A DNA stretch of 64,000 nucleotides from NCBI RefSeq assembly GCF_028686475.1, contig NZ_JAQUCA010000001.1, positions 186,001-250,000 on the forward strand, given 5' to 3'. The stretch is from Giesbergeria sp. (GTDB lineage Bacteria > Pseudomonadota > Gammaproteobacteria > Burkholderiales > Burkholderiaceae_C). Both the position numbers and the translations under genes were made by a program. Positions 56,532 through 64,000 of the stretch are shown here, one piece after another; position 1 is the stretch's first letter, and the number at the start of each line of letters is the position of its first letter. The notes beneath the pieces are model-generated. The model was not told where the DNA came from. It did no database searches and worked only from the letters and a program-made list of their open reading frames with translations.

Positions 56532-57421
56532 GAGTACTGCTGACCGGTAGTAGTGGCTTTTTGGGCCGCTATGTGCTGCAATGCCTGCACCAGCAAGGTA
56601 TCGAGACGGTATTGTTAGGCCGCCAGCCCTCACCCAACGCCCAAACCAGCCAGTGGATAGCCGCCGATTTGTTGGGCCATCCTGATTTTGCTGCGCTGGC
56701 GCAGCAAGCACAAGCTACCCACCTGCTGCACTTGGCTTGGTATGCTGAGCATGGCCAGTACTGGAATTCTCCGCTCAATCTGCGCTGGGTCGAGGCCACT
56801 ACGCGCCTGACCGAAGCCTTTTGCCAAGCCGGTGGCCAGCGGGTGGTGGTGGCTGGTACCTGTGCCGAATACGACTGGTCGCATGGTTATTGCCGCGAAG
56901 AAAGCACACCGTTGCACCCAACCACCCTGTATGGCGTAGCCAAAGATGCTACCCGGCGTCTGGTGATGGCCGTGTGCGAACAACACCAAGTGCCTTGCGC
57001 TTGGGGCCGGGTTTTTCTGCCCTTTGGTGCCGGCGAATCCTCCCAGCGCCTCATCCCCTCACTACTGGCCACACTTCAAGGTCAACGCGCACCTTTTGGT
57101 GTCCATGCCAATGCCTACCGGGATTTTCTACACGCCTCGGATGTGGCCGCCGGGCTGGTGACTCTGTTACAGCCTACCGCTTCTGGGGCGTACAACATCA
57201 GTTCAGGTCAACCAGTGCAACTGAAAACCATCGTGTGCCATTTGGCAAAGTTACTCGACGCAGACCCCGCGCCTGTTTTAGCCCTGGGCAGTGAACGCGC
57301 TGGAGAGCCTGCCTTGCTGGTGGGAGAAGCACAGCGGCTGCACGCTTTGGGCTGGCGCCCGACACTAAGCCTAGAACAGGCGCTGCACAAAGCAGCACGC
57401 GAGTCTCATCCCAGCAACTAG
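56528..57421 (+). CDS. NAD(P)-dependent epimerase/4-ketoreductase
   Basis: 297 residues, Rossmann fold: TGSSGFLG (6-13), catalytic Tyr135/Lys139 in LYGVAKDATRRL, and C-terminal sugar-binding region. As the last sugar-nucleotide gene it most likely reduces the 4-keto group of the methylated CDP-sugar, ending the pathway. Epimerase activity cannot be excluded from sequence. Its stop codon lies within a heptamer repeat. Confidence 0.82.
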   Translation: MRVLLTGSSGFLGRYVLQCLHQQGIETVLLGRQPSPNAQTSQWIAADLLGHPDFAALAQQAQATHLLHLAWYAEHGQYWNSPLNLRWVEATTRLTEAFCQAGGQRVVVAGTCAEYDWSHGYCREESTPLHPTTLYGVAKDATRRLVMAVCEQHQVPCAWGRVFLPFGAGESSQRLIPSLLATLQGQRAPFGVHANAYRDFLHASDVAAGLVTLLQPTASGAYNISSGQPVQLKTIVCHLAKLLDADPAPVLALGSERAGEPALLVGEAQRLHALGWRPTLSLEQALHKAARESHPSN

Positions 57422-57433
57422 CAACTAGCAACT
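57413..57433 (+). repeat. Three tandem AGCAACT heptamers across the reductase stop codon
   Basis: AGCAACT is repeated at 57413, 57420 and 57427. The TAG stop (57419-57421) spans the first junction. Copy-number change would leave the stop unchanged as long as at least two copies remain. Confidence 0.7.
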
Positions 57434-57481
57434 ACGACCCTCATTTTTAATTTCTCTTACGCTCCTAGACTGAAAAAATTC

Positions 57482-58255
57482 ATGAAACTCACCCTAGACA
57501 CCCAAGCCCAAACCCTGACGATACAAGACACCGGCCAGCCCGAAACCCTGCCGCTGTATTCCAAACAGGCTTTTGAAATCCTCTCGCAGCACTGGGTGCG
57601 GGTAGGCTGGAACCAGAAATACCCATACACCTTCAGCTGGATGGGCCGCCCGGTTATCCAGCTGCCCGAAGACATGCTGCGGATGCAAGAAGTGATTTTC
57701 AGCATCCAGCCCGATGTGATTATCGAAACTGGCGTGGCCCACGGCGGCTCCTTGATTTTTTACTCCAGCCTGTGCAAAGCGATGGAGCAAGGCCGGGTGA
57801 TTGGTATCGACATCGAAATCCGCCCGCACAATCGCCAAGCCATTGAGGCCCACCCCTTGAATGACCGCATCACCCTGATAGAGGGCAGCTCCACCGCCCC
57901 CGACATCGTGGCCCAAGTCAAGGCGCTGGTGCAACCGGGCGAGAAAGTGCTGGTGATTTTGGACTCCAACCACACTTACGCCCACGTTCTGGCCGAATTA
58001 GAGGCTTATGCCGATGTGGTCACACCCGGCTCGTACATTGTGGCCACCGATGGCATCATGCAAGACTTGGCCGACGTGCCGCGTGGCAGCCCTAGCTGGG
58101 CGACCGACAACCCCAGCTGCGCCGCGCGCGATTTTGCCGCCCAACACCCCGAATTTAAAATTGAGCAACCGCGCTGGCCTTTCAACGAGAGCGAACTCGA
58201 CCAAAACATCACCCATTGGCCCGGTGCTTGGTTACGACGCCTGTCCTCCTCTTAA
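57482..58255 (+). CDS. CmcI-like methyltransferase (cephalosporin hydroxylase family)
   Basis: 257 residues. SAM-binding motif VIIETGVAHGGSLIF (79-93), acidic Asp110 (VIGIDIEIRPHNR) and DSNHTYAHV (161-169) match the CmcI/rhamnosyl O-methyltransferase family. In glycan clusters such proteins usually O-methylate sugars; the cephalosporin name is historical. It probably methylates a sugar of the same glycan. Confidence 0.82.
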   Translation: MKLTLDTQAQTLTIQDTGQPETLPLYSKQAFEILSQHWVRVGWNQKYPYTFSWMGRPVIQLPEDMLRMQEVIFSIQPDVIIETGVAHGGSLIFYSSLCKAMEQGRVIGIDIEIRPHNRQAIEAHPLNDRITLIEGSSTAPDIVAQVKALVQPGEKVLVILDSNHTYAHVLAELEAYADVVTPGSYIVATDGIMQDLADVPRGSPSWATDNPSCAARDFAAQHPEFKIEQPRWPFNESELDQNITHWPGAWLRRLSSS

Positions 58256-58272
58256 TTTGCTTCCTCTGCACC

Positions 58273-59091
58273 ATGCACCCTGTTTTTTGCATCACCCACC
58301 AACCCAGCATCACCATTGACCTGGACCCCAACGCCACTGTGGTTTGGTTGGGAGCAGCAGGACAAGCACCGCAAACCCCGCAAGCGCTGTTGGACGTACA
58401 CCAAGCCTACCCCGATTTGATGGCTTGGCACCCATTTTTGACCGGTGCCGCAGGGGCCTTTGCCATTCGGCGCTGGTTGCGCGACCAGCAGCCCGAGTTT
58501 TCTGACTTTGACCTCATCACCCTGACGCAATACCGCAAATTTATTTCGCTGCAAGCCTTTGGACGCACCACCAGCAGCTTTCCGACCATGCGCTTTATCA
58601 ACCAAGCGGCGCAGGTGCCCAGTTATGGCACATGGTTTTCTGAACCCGCGCAGTATTTCTGTATTGCCAGCCCGCGCAACATTGGCAACACCTTTCAGCA
58701 ATACGCCCATGTGCATCAGGCCCCGGATTTTTTGCGCTACTTGGCCACAGCGGTAGAGTTAGAAGTCATCACCGCGCAAGAGTGCTTTGAGCTAATCAAC
58801 CATGCCACCATCATTCCCGGTGGTATCGAAGTGGGCACCTTTCCCATCAATATCTTTCTGGCCATCACCGAACAGCTGGAGGCCGTATGCTTGCATTTTT
58901 TAGAGCGCCACCGGCCCGTCAAACTCGATGCCTACCACCGCCGGGCGCTGGCTTTTTGCAATGAACGCTTGGGCAGCTACTTGCTACAAAAAGTGCTGCA
59001 CGAGATTTTTGACAACACCATCCCAGACAATATCGTCGGCTACATGCACACGATAGATATTGGTGCCACCGAATACCGCGCCGGAACCTGA
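58273..59091 (+). CDS. Protein of unknown function in the glycan cluster
   Basis: 272 residues, no signal peptide or membrane helix. Starts MHPVFCITHQPSITIDLDPNATVVWLG. A segment with LITLTQYRKFISLQ and a C-terminal part with IPGGIEVGTFPINIFLAITEQLE and FCNERLGSYLLQKVL faintly recall the order of motifs in DUF4422-type glycosyltransferases, but I cannot identify it with confidence. The ATG at 58273 is preferred because the upstream extension overlaps the methyltransferase gene. Its place between methyltransferase and glycosyltransferase suggests a role in glycan assembly. Confidence 0.6.
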   Translation: MHPVFCITHQPSITIDLDPNATVVWLGAAGQAPQTPQALLDVHQAYPDLMAWHPFLTGAAGAFAIRRWLRDQQPEFSDFDLITLTQYRKFISLQAFGRTTSSFPTMRFINQAAQVPSYGTWFSEPAQYFCIASPRNIGNTFQQYAHVHQAPDFLRYLATAVELEVITAQECFELINHATIIPGGIEVGTFPINIFLAITEQLEAVCLHFLERHRPVKLDAYHRRALAFCNERLGSYLLQKVLHEIFDNTIPDNIVGYMHTIDIGATEYRAGT

Positions 59092-59109
59092 ACCCATTTT
59101 TTCCCCAGC

Positions 59110-61857
59110 ATGAACACCACCGCCAGCGGCAGCCGCTCTAAACTGTCCCACATTACGCAAAAGCTCAAAGCACAAATCGGCCCAGTCCTCGCCCAAGCCC
59201 GCACGGACGAGAAGCAGCAGGCTTATGCCAACTGGCTGGCAGATTTTCGTGCCAGCAGCGCACAATGCACGCCGGTGCCAGAGTCGTCCCGCTTGCATCT
59301 GAGCGTGCTGCTGTGCTGCCCGCCCAGCACCAACGCGGCTTTGTTGGAGCGCACCCAGCAAAGTTTGGCCGCGCAAACCCGCCCGGCAGACTGGGTAGAA
59401 ATCACCCACGATGCCCCAACCCGGTGGTGGCAACAGGCCCCAGCACCGGGCTGGACCTTGCTGCTGCACGCCGGTGACACGCTAGAGCCACAAGCGCTGT
59501 TCATGCTAGAGCGCACCTTGGTGGACCATGCCACGCCCGATAGCGTGCTGCTGTACTGTGACCACGACGACCACAGCGAACCTGAAGGCCAGCCGCAGCA
59601 CCCCCGTCTCAAGCCTGCACTCAATCTCGATTTACTGCGTAGCCTGCCCTATATGGGCCGGGCCTTGGTCTTGCAAAACGCTTGGGGGCAGCGCCAACTG
59701 GGCGCGCAGCAAGGCTTGCCAGACTTGGCCGCTGCCTACCACTGCGCCCTAGAGGCCAGCGTACTGCCTGGCAAGGCCGTCTTGCACCTGCCGCTGGTGT
59801 TGCTGCATTTATCGCCCACGACAGACAGCCTCTTAAGCACCACCTCGGAGATGTGGCAACGCCTGGCCCAAGTGCTAGAAAGCCATTTGCAAGCCCCAGC
59901 GCCCGATGCCCAAGTAATGGAAGGGCCGGGGCCGGGCACCTTCCATGTTATCTATCCGCTAGCGCAAACACCGCTGGTCAGCATCATCATCCCCACCAAG
60001 GACTTGCTGCCCTTTCTGAGCCGCTGCATAGACTCGCTGCTGTCGCAAACCGATTACCCCGCCTTTGAGATTTTGCTGGTCGATAACGATAGCCAAACCC
60101 CCGAGGCGCGCGAGTTTCTCTCGGGCCTGTCGGCCTTGGGCAGCGAGCAGATTCGGGTGCTTTCGGCACCGGGGCCATTCAGTTTGGCACGGCTGAACAA
60201 TTTGGCGGTAGCGCAAGCACGCGGCGAGTTCGTTCTACTGCTCAACAACGATACCGCCGTCTTGCAAGCCGACTGGCTCAGCCACCTGCTGCGCCACGGC
60301 CTGCGCGAGGGCGTAGGCGCAGTGGGCGCACGCTTGCTTTACCCCGATGGCACGCTGCAACACGCAGGTGTCGTGATGGGCTTGGGTGGCCCAGCAGACC
60401 ACCCGCTGCTCGGTTTAGACAAGCACGCGCCCGGCTATATGTTCCGCGCCCAAGTGGCGCAAAACTTCTCTGCGCTGGCTGGGGCTTGTTTGTTAGTACG
60501 CAAAGCCGTCTATGAGGCTGTGGGCGGCATGGACGAAGCCACCTTTGGTGTTTCGTACAGCAGCATGGACTTGTGCTTACGCATAGGCCAAAGCGGCCAG
60601 CGCATCGTTTGGACACCCTTGGCCACCCTGCTGCACGAGAGCGGGGCCAGCCAAAAGGCCGGGCTAGAAACCATCAGCCCAGAGCAAAAATTACAGCGCT
60701 TTCAGCGTGAACAAGCCGCGATGTACCAACGCTGGCCCGCCATCATCGCCAATGACCCCGCCTACAACCCCAACCTCTCGTTGATTGGCACCGGCTACGA
60801 ATTCGAGTCCAACCCTCTGCTGCGTTTTGACCATTTTCCGCAGCCCCTGCAACACAAAATTGCCGCCTTCCATGCCGATGTGCAAGGCTGTGGCCATTAC
60901 CGCATCATCCAACCCATGCAGGCCATGCTAGAGGCTGGGCTGTGCCGAGGCGGGGCCTCGTTGGATATTTTTAGCCCCAATCTGGCCCTACGCAGTGGGG
61001 CCGATGTGTTGGTGTTTCAGCGGCCCAATACCGAAATCATGCTCGGGCACCTCAAAGCCCTGACAGGGTTAAAGAATGTACGCAAAATCTACGAAATCGA
61101 TGACCAATTGAGCAAAGTGCCGCTCAAAAGCGCCCACTACGACCACATGCCCAAAGACCTGCGCGGCAAAATGCTCAAAGCGATTGGTCTGTGCGACCGG
61201 CTGGTAGTCTCCACCGAAGCCTTGGCGCACGAGTTGGGCGGTTACAGCGACGACGTGCGCGTGGTACACAACCGCTTGGCCCCCGCCATGTGGGGGGCCG
61301 TACCACCCCAACGCCCCAGCACAGCACAGCGCCCCGCCGGAAAAAAACCACGCATCGGTTGGGCCGGTGGCATCAGCCACCAAGGCGACTTGGAAATGGT
61401 GGCCGCCGTGATTAAAGACTTGGCTGACCAAGTGGACTGGGTTTTTATGGGCATGTGCCCAGACAGCATCCGCCCCTATATCCAAGAATTTGTGCCCGGC
61501 GTACCTACCTTACAATACCCGGCCCAACTCATGGCTTTAAGCCAAAATTGGGATTTGGCCATTGCCCCCGTAGAAAGCAATGCTTTTAACGATTGCAAAT
61601 CCAACCTCAAGCTGCTCGAATACGGTTGGTGCGGTGTGCCGGTGCTATGTTCTGACGTTACGCCCTACCAAGGCAATTTACCAGCTACACGGGTCAAAAA
61701 CCGCTACAAAGACTGGCGTGATGCCATCTTAGAGCGGGTGTCCGATTTGGACGCTTGCCAGCGCGATGGTCTAGCGCTACAAGCGCAAGTAGCCCGCGAT
61801 TGGACACTCACTGGCCAGAACCTGCAACGCTGGTACGAAGCTTGGACGGGACAATAA
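59110..61857 (+). CDS. Large multi-domain glycosyltransferase (GT2 plus GT4-like)
   Basis: 915 residues. After an N-terminal helical stretch, residues about 60-240 look like a degenerate GT2 fold. A clear GT2 domain runs from about 288 (PLVSIIIPTKDLLPFLSRCIDSLLSQTDYP) through LLLNNDTAVL near 376 to about 540. From about 588 (DVQGCGHYRIIQPMQAML) to the end is a GT4-like domain with KIYEIDDQLSKVP, RIGWAGGISHQGDLEM and a nucleotide-binding ending CKSNLKLLEYGWCGVPVLCSD. It could add two different sugars. Similar giant transferases are seen in O-antigen and flagellin glycosylation loci. Confidence 0.82.
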   Translation: MNTTASGSRSKLSHITQKLKAQIGPVLAQARTDEKQQAYANWLADFRASSAQCTPVPESSRLHLSVLLCCPPSTNAALLERTQQSLAAQTRPADWVEITHDAPTRWWQQAPAPGWTLLLHAGDTLEPQALFMLERTLVDHATPDSVLLYCDHDDHSEPEGQPQHPRLKPALNLDLLRSLPYMGRALVLQNAWGQRQLGAQQGLPDLAAAYHCALEASVLPGKAVLHLPLVLLHLSPTTDSLLSTTSEMWQRLAQVLESHLQAPAPDAQVMEGPGPGTFHVIYPLAQTPLVSIIIPTKDLLPFLSRCIDSLLSQTDYPAFEILLVDNDSQTPEAREFLSGLSALGSEQIRVLSAPGPFSLARLNNLAVAQARGEFVLLLNNDTAVLQADWLSHLLRHGLREGVGAVGARLLYPDGTLQHAGVVMGLGGPADHPLLGLDKHAPGYMFRAQVAQNFSALAGACLLVRKAVYEAVGGMDEATFGVSYSSMDLCLRIGQSGQRIVWTPLATLLHESGASQKAGLETISPEQKLQRFQREQAAMYQRWPAIIANDPAYNPNLSLIGTGYEFESNPLLRFDHFPQPLQHKIAAFHADVQGCGHYRIIQPMQAMLEAGLCRGGASLDIFSPNLALRSGADVLVFQRPNTEIMLGHLKALTGLKNVRKIYEIDDQLSKVPLKSAHYDHMPKDLRGKMLKAIGLCDRLVVSTEALAHELGGYSDDVRVVHNRLAPAMWGAVPPQRPSTAQRPAGKKPRIGWAGGISHQGDLEMVAAVIKDLADQVDWVFMGMCPDSIRPYIQEFVPGVPTLQYPAQLMALSQNWDLAIAPVESNAFNDCKSNLKLLEYGWCGVPVLCSDVTPYQGNLPATRVKNRYKDWRDAILERVSDLDACQRDGLALQAQVARDWTLTGQNLQRWYEAWTGQ

Positions 61858-61994
61858 ACCCCGATTTAACCCGGTTTTTGCCGCAACAGTGTGCCTCCGA
61901 AGTCAAACGCTTCCGGTACATTACCAACCATCAGCGCTTGATGCTGCCCTGATCTTCTTCTGATCGCCCCTGTCACAGCCACCTTTCATCCAGC

Positions 61995-62852
61995 ATGCCC
62001 ATCATCATTGGTTACCTTGTCAGCTTGGTCTGCGTCTTTGGTGTGTTCATTCTGCACGGCGGCAATATTGGCGTGGTGCTCAAGGCGCTACCGTTTGAAA
62101 TGGCCACCATTGGCGGCGCCGCCTTAGGCGCGTTCGTCATCAACAACCAACCCAAGGTTCTCAAGGCCACCATGAAGGGCTTGAGTGGGCTTTTTAAGGG
62201 CTCCAAATACACCAAGGCGCGTTACCTAGAGCTGATGGCCATGCTCTACGAGATTTTGCAAAAAGCGCGTAAAGAGGGCCTGATGGCGATTGAAGGCGAT
62301 GTCGAAGCCCCGCACGAATCCGAGTTGTTCAAAAAATTCCCCAACGTAGGCACTGACCACCATGTGGTCGAATTCACCACCGATTACCTGCGGATGATGG
62401 TCTCGGGCAACCTCAATGCCCACGAAATCGAAGCCCTGATGGACAACGAAATCGAAACCCACCACCAAGAGGCCCATGCCCCCGTGGCCGCGATGGCGCG
62501 GCTGGCCGGTGGCCTGCCCGCCTTTGGTATCGTGGCGGCGGTGTTGGGTGTGGTCAACACGATGGGCTCGGTGGGCCAACCACCAGCGGTGCTGGGCGGC
62601 ATGGTCGGTTCGGCCTTGGTGGGTACGTTTTTGGGTATTTTGTTGGCCTATGCGTTTGTCGAACCTTTGGGTGGCCTGATGGAACAAAAAGCCGATGATG
62701 CTGCCAAAGAGTTGCTGTGCATCAAATGCACCTTGCTGGCCAGTATGCAAGGCTACAACCCCGCCACCGCGATTGAATTTGGCCGCAAGGTCTTGTTCTC
62801 GACCGAGCGCCCCAGCTTTTTGGAGCTGGAAGAATACGTGCGTAAGAAGTAA
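61995..62852 (+). CDS. motA: Flagellar motor stator protein MotA
   Basis: Proton-channel stator subunit, 285 residues, four transmembrane helices: N-terminal pair beginning MPIIIGYLVSLVCVFGVFILHGG and C-terminal pair with ARLAGGLPAFGIVAAVLGVVNTMGSV and GTFLGILLAYAFVEP. The cytoplasmic loop contains the charged residues that contact FliG. The 137 bp upstream has no convincing sigma-28 site by eye. Confidence 0.96.
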   Translation: MPIIIGYLVSLVCVFGVFILHGGNIGVVLKALPFEMATIGGAALGAFVINNQPKVLKATMKGLSGLFKGSKYTKARYLELMAMLYEILQKARKEGLMAIEGDVEAPHESELFKKFPNVGTDHHVVEFTTDYLRMMVSGNLNAHEIEALMDNEIETHHQEAHAPVAAMARLAGGLPAFGIVAAVLGVVNTMGSVGQPPAVLGGMVGSALVGTFLGILLAYAFVEPLGGLMEQKADDAAKELLCIKCTLLASMQGYNPATAIEFGRKVLFSTERPSFLELEEYVRKK

Positions 62853-62860
62853 GCCACCGT

Positions 62861-63787
62861 ATGGCCACCGAAAAAAAACTTCAGCCCATCATCGTCAAGC
62901 GCATCAAAAAGGGCGGCCATGCCGTGCATGGTGGCGCTTGGAAGATTGCCTACGCCGACTTTATGACGGCCATGATGGCCTTCTTCTTGCTGATGTGGTT
63001 GTTGGGCTCCACGGCGCAAGGGCAGTTGCAAGGCATTGCCGATTATTTTAATTCGCCGCTCAAAGTGGCGATGGCCGGCGGCGATGGCGCGGGCAACAGC
63101 ACCAGTATTTTGCCCGGTGGCGGCAACGATTTGGCCAAAGTGCATGGCCAAGTCAAGCGCTCGGATGCCCAAGACAAAACCGAACTGGCCAAAGCCCAGC
63201 AAGCGCAACAAGATGCCCAGCGCATTAAATCTTTGCGCGCCAAAATTGACGCCATCATCACGCAAAATGCGCGCCTGAACGAGTATAAATCGCAAATTCG
63301 CATTGACGTGACCCCCGATGGCCTGCAAATTCAGATTGTCGATGACCAAAACCGCCCGATGTTTGACAGCGGCAGCGCGCTGGTCAAACCCTATATGCGC
63401 GACATTTTGCAAGCCATTGGCTCCTCGCTGGCCGATGTCGAAAGCCGCATCAGTTTGGCCGGGCATACCGATGCGGTACCCTACGGTGCTGGCCAGCGTG
63501 GCTACAGCAACTGGGAGTTGTCGGCCGACCGGGCCAATGCCTCGCGGCGCGAACTGGTCAGTGCGGGTATGCCCGATAACAAACTGGCGCGCGTGGTAGG
63601 TTTGGCCAGCAGTGATTTGCTGCAACCCGATGACCCGCGCGCACCGGCCAACCGACGTATTACCATCACGGTCTTAACGCGCGAAGCGGAGGAAAGATTG
63701 CTCAGCAAAAGCGCCTTGACTCTTCCAGGAGTCTCACCCTCGAATGAAAAGCAAGAAAATACCCCTGCCAGTAGCGCCAAACCATAG
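62861..63787 (+). CDS. motB: Flagellar motor stator protein MotB
   Basis: 308 residues: one N-terminal transmembrane helix carrying the proton-binding Asp33 (WKIAYADFMTAMMAFFLLMWLLG), a helical linker and a C-terminal OmpA-like peptidoglycan-binding domain (SLAGHTDAVPY, SNWELSADRANASRREL). Follows motA by 8 bp. Confidence 0.96.
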   Translation: MATEKKLQPIIVKRIKKGGHAVHGGAWKIAYADFMTAMMAFFLLMWLLGSTAQGQLQGIADYFNSPLKVAMAGGDGAGNSTSILPGGGNDLAKVHGQVKRSDAQDKTELAKAQQAQQDAQRIKSLRAKIDAIITQNARLNEYKSQIRIDVTPDGLQIQIVDDQNRPMFDSGSALVKPYMRDILQAIGSSLADVESRISLAGHTDAVPYGAGQRGYSNWELSADRANASRRELVSAGMPDNKLARVVGLASSDLLQPDDPRAPANRRITITVLTREAEERLLSKSALTLPGVSPSNEKQENTPASSAKP

Positions 63788-63852
63788 ATTGACGCTATCG
63801 ACTATGCTTCCCATGACAACACATACTGCAATTCCGACCGAAAGGGTCCCAC

Positions 63853-64000
63853 GTGTCTGACCTTCGCTTTCTGATCGTTGATGACTTCTCTACGATGCGC
63901 CGCATCGTCCGTAACCTGCTCAAGGAGAGCGGATTTTCCGATGCCGACGAGGCCGAAGATGGTGTAGCGGCACTGCACAAACTGCGCGCCAGCAAGTTTG
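63853..64000 (+). CDS. cheY: Chemotaxis response regulator CheY (truncated by window end)
   Basis: First 49 codons of a CheY-type receiver: (M)[22 protein letters not shown], with the acidic pocket and the start of the receiver fold. The start is GTG at 63853 with aaaggg upstream. It lies 65 bp after motB, consistent with a mot-che operon. Confidence 0.9.
   Translation, partial: MSDLRFLIVDDFSTMRRIVRNLLKESGFSDADEAEDGVAALHKLRASKF

Noticed and set aside
61858-61994. Possible sigma-28 (FliA) promoter upstream of motA
   Set aside because: No TAAA-N15-GCCGATAA-like pair with acceptable spacing could be found; only partial matches.

Overview
The window is a 64 kb stretch of a betaproteobacterial chromosome, most likely Burkholderiales and probably Comamonadaceae. 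The grounds are the ribosomal, RNA polymerase and ATP synthase protein sequences, a homocysteine methyltransferase encoded as a split MetH, the rsmB-DUF4390-ntrY-ntrX gene order, a COG4389 (Gcr) membrane protein beside apaG, and a long Arg/Gly-rich tail on S3. Genus and species cannot be fixed from the sequence alone. Nearly all genes lie on the plus strand.

Layout. 1-1.3 kb: D-Ala-D-Ala carboxypeptidase. 1.3-11.5 kb: str and S10 operons (rpsL, rpsG, fusA, tufA, rpsJ, then rplC to rpsQ), with a strong promoter and leader hairpin between rpsJ and rplC and a strong terminator after rpsQ. 11.5-19.4 kb: housekeeping and accessory genes (peroxiredoxin, dienelactone hydrolase family protein, MarC, a FixJ-type two-component pair, an Aer-like chemoreceptor, the N-terminal MetH module, an exported protein of unknown function). 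19.4-21.5 kb, minus strand: ybeD-lipB-lipA. 21.6-28.8 kb: complete atpIBEFHAGDC operon. 28.9-42.8 kb: tRNA-Tyr/Gly/Thr, tufB, tRNA-Trp, secE-nusG, rplKA, rplJL, rpoBC, ending in a strong terminator. 42.8-48.5 kb: lemA-like gene, rsmB, DUF4390 gene, ntrY, ntrX lacking its AAA+ domain, tRNA-Phe.

The accessory material starts after tRNA-Phe. At 48.6-50.5 kb is an orphan protein joining a winged helix, a GHKL ATPase and a STAS-like domain, with two 13-bp direct repeats 22 bp apart just upstream of its start. Next to it is a 571-bp IS200/IS605 remnant whose tnpB has an in-frame internal deletion; both element ends can be read and the empty site rebuilt. The backbone resumes with apaG and a multi-pass membrane protein.

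52.9-61.9 kb is a surface-glycan cluster. It has glucose-1-phosphate cytidylyltransferase, CDP-glucose 4,6-dehydratase, a 3,5-epimerase family protein, a zinc-ribbon C-methyltransferase and an NAD(P)-dependent reductase. These read as a pathway to a CDP-linked C-methylated 6-deoxyhexose. They are followed by a CmcI-like methyltransferase, a protein of unknown function and a 915-residue multi-domain glycosyltransferase. motA, motB and the start of cheY follow directly, so the glycan may be flagellar, although O-antigen or capsule is also possible.

The most unusual items are the winged-helix/GHKL/STAS protein with its repeats, the internally deleted TnpB element, the C-methyl deoxysugar cluster abutting the motility operon, and the regulatory leader between rpsJ and rplC. 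No CRISPR array, rRNA gene or complete prophage was seen.
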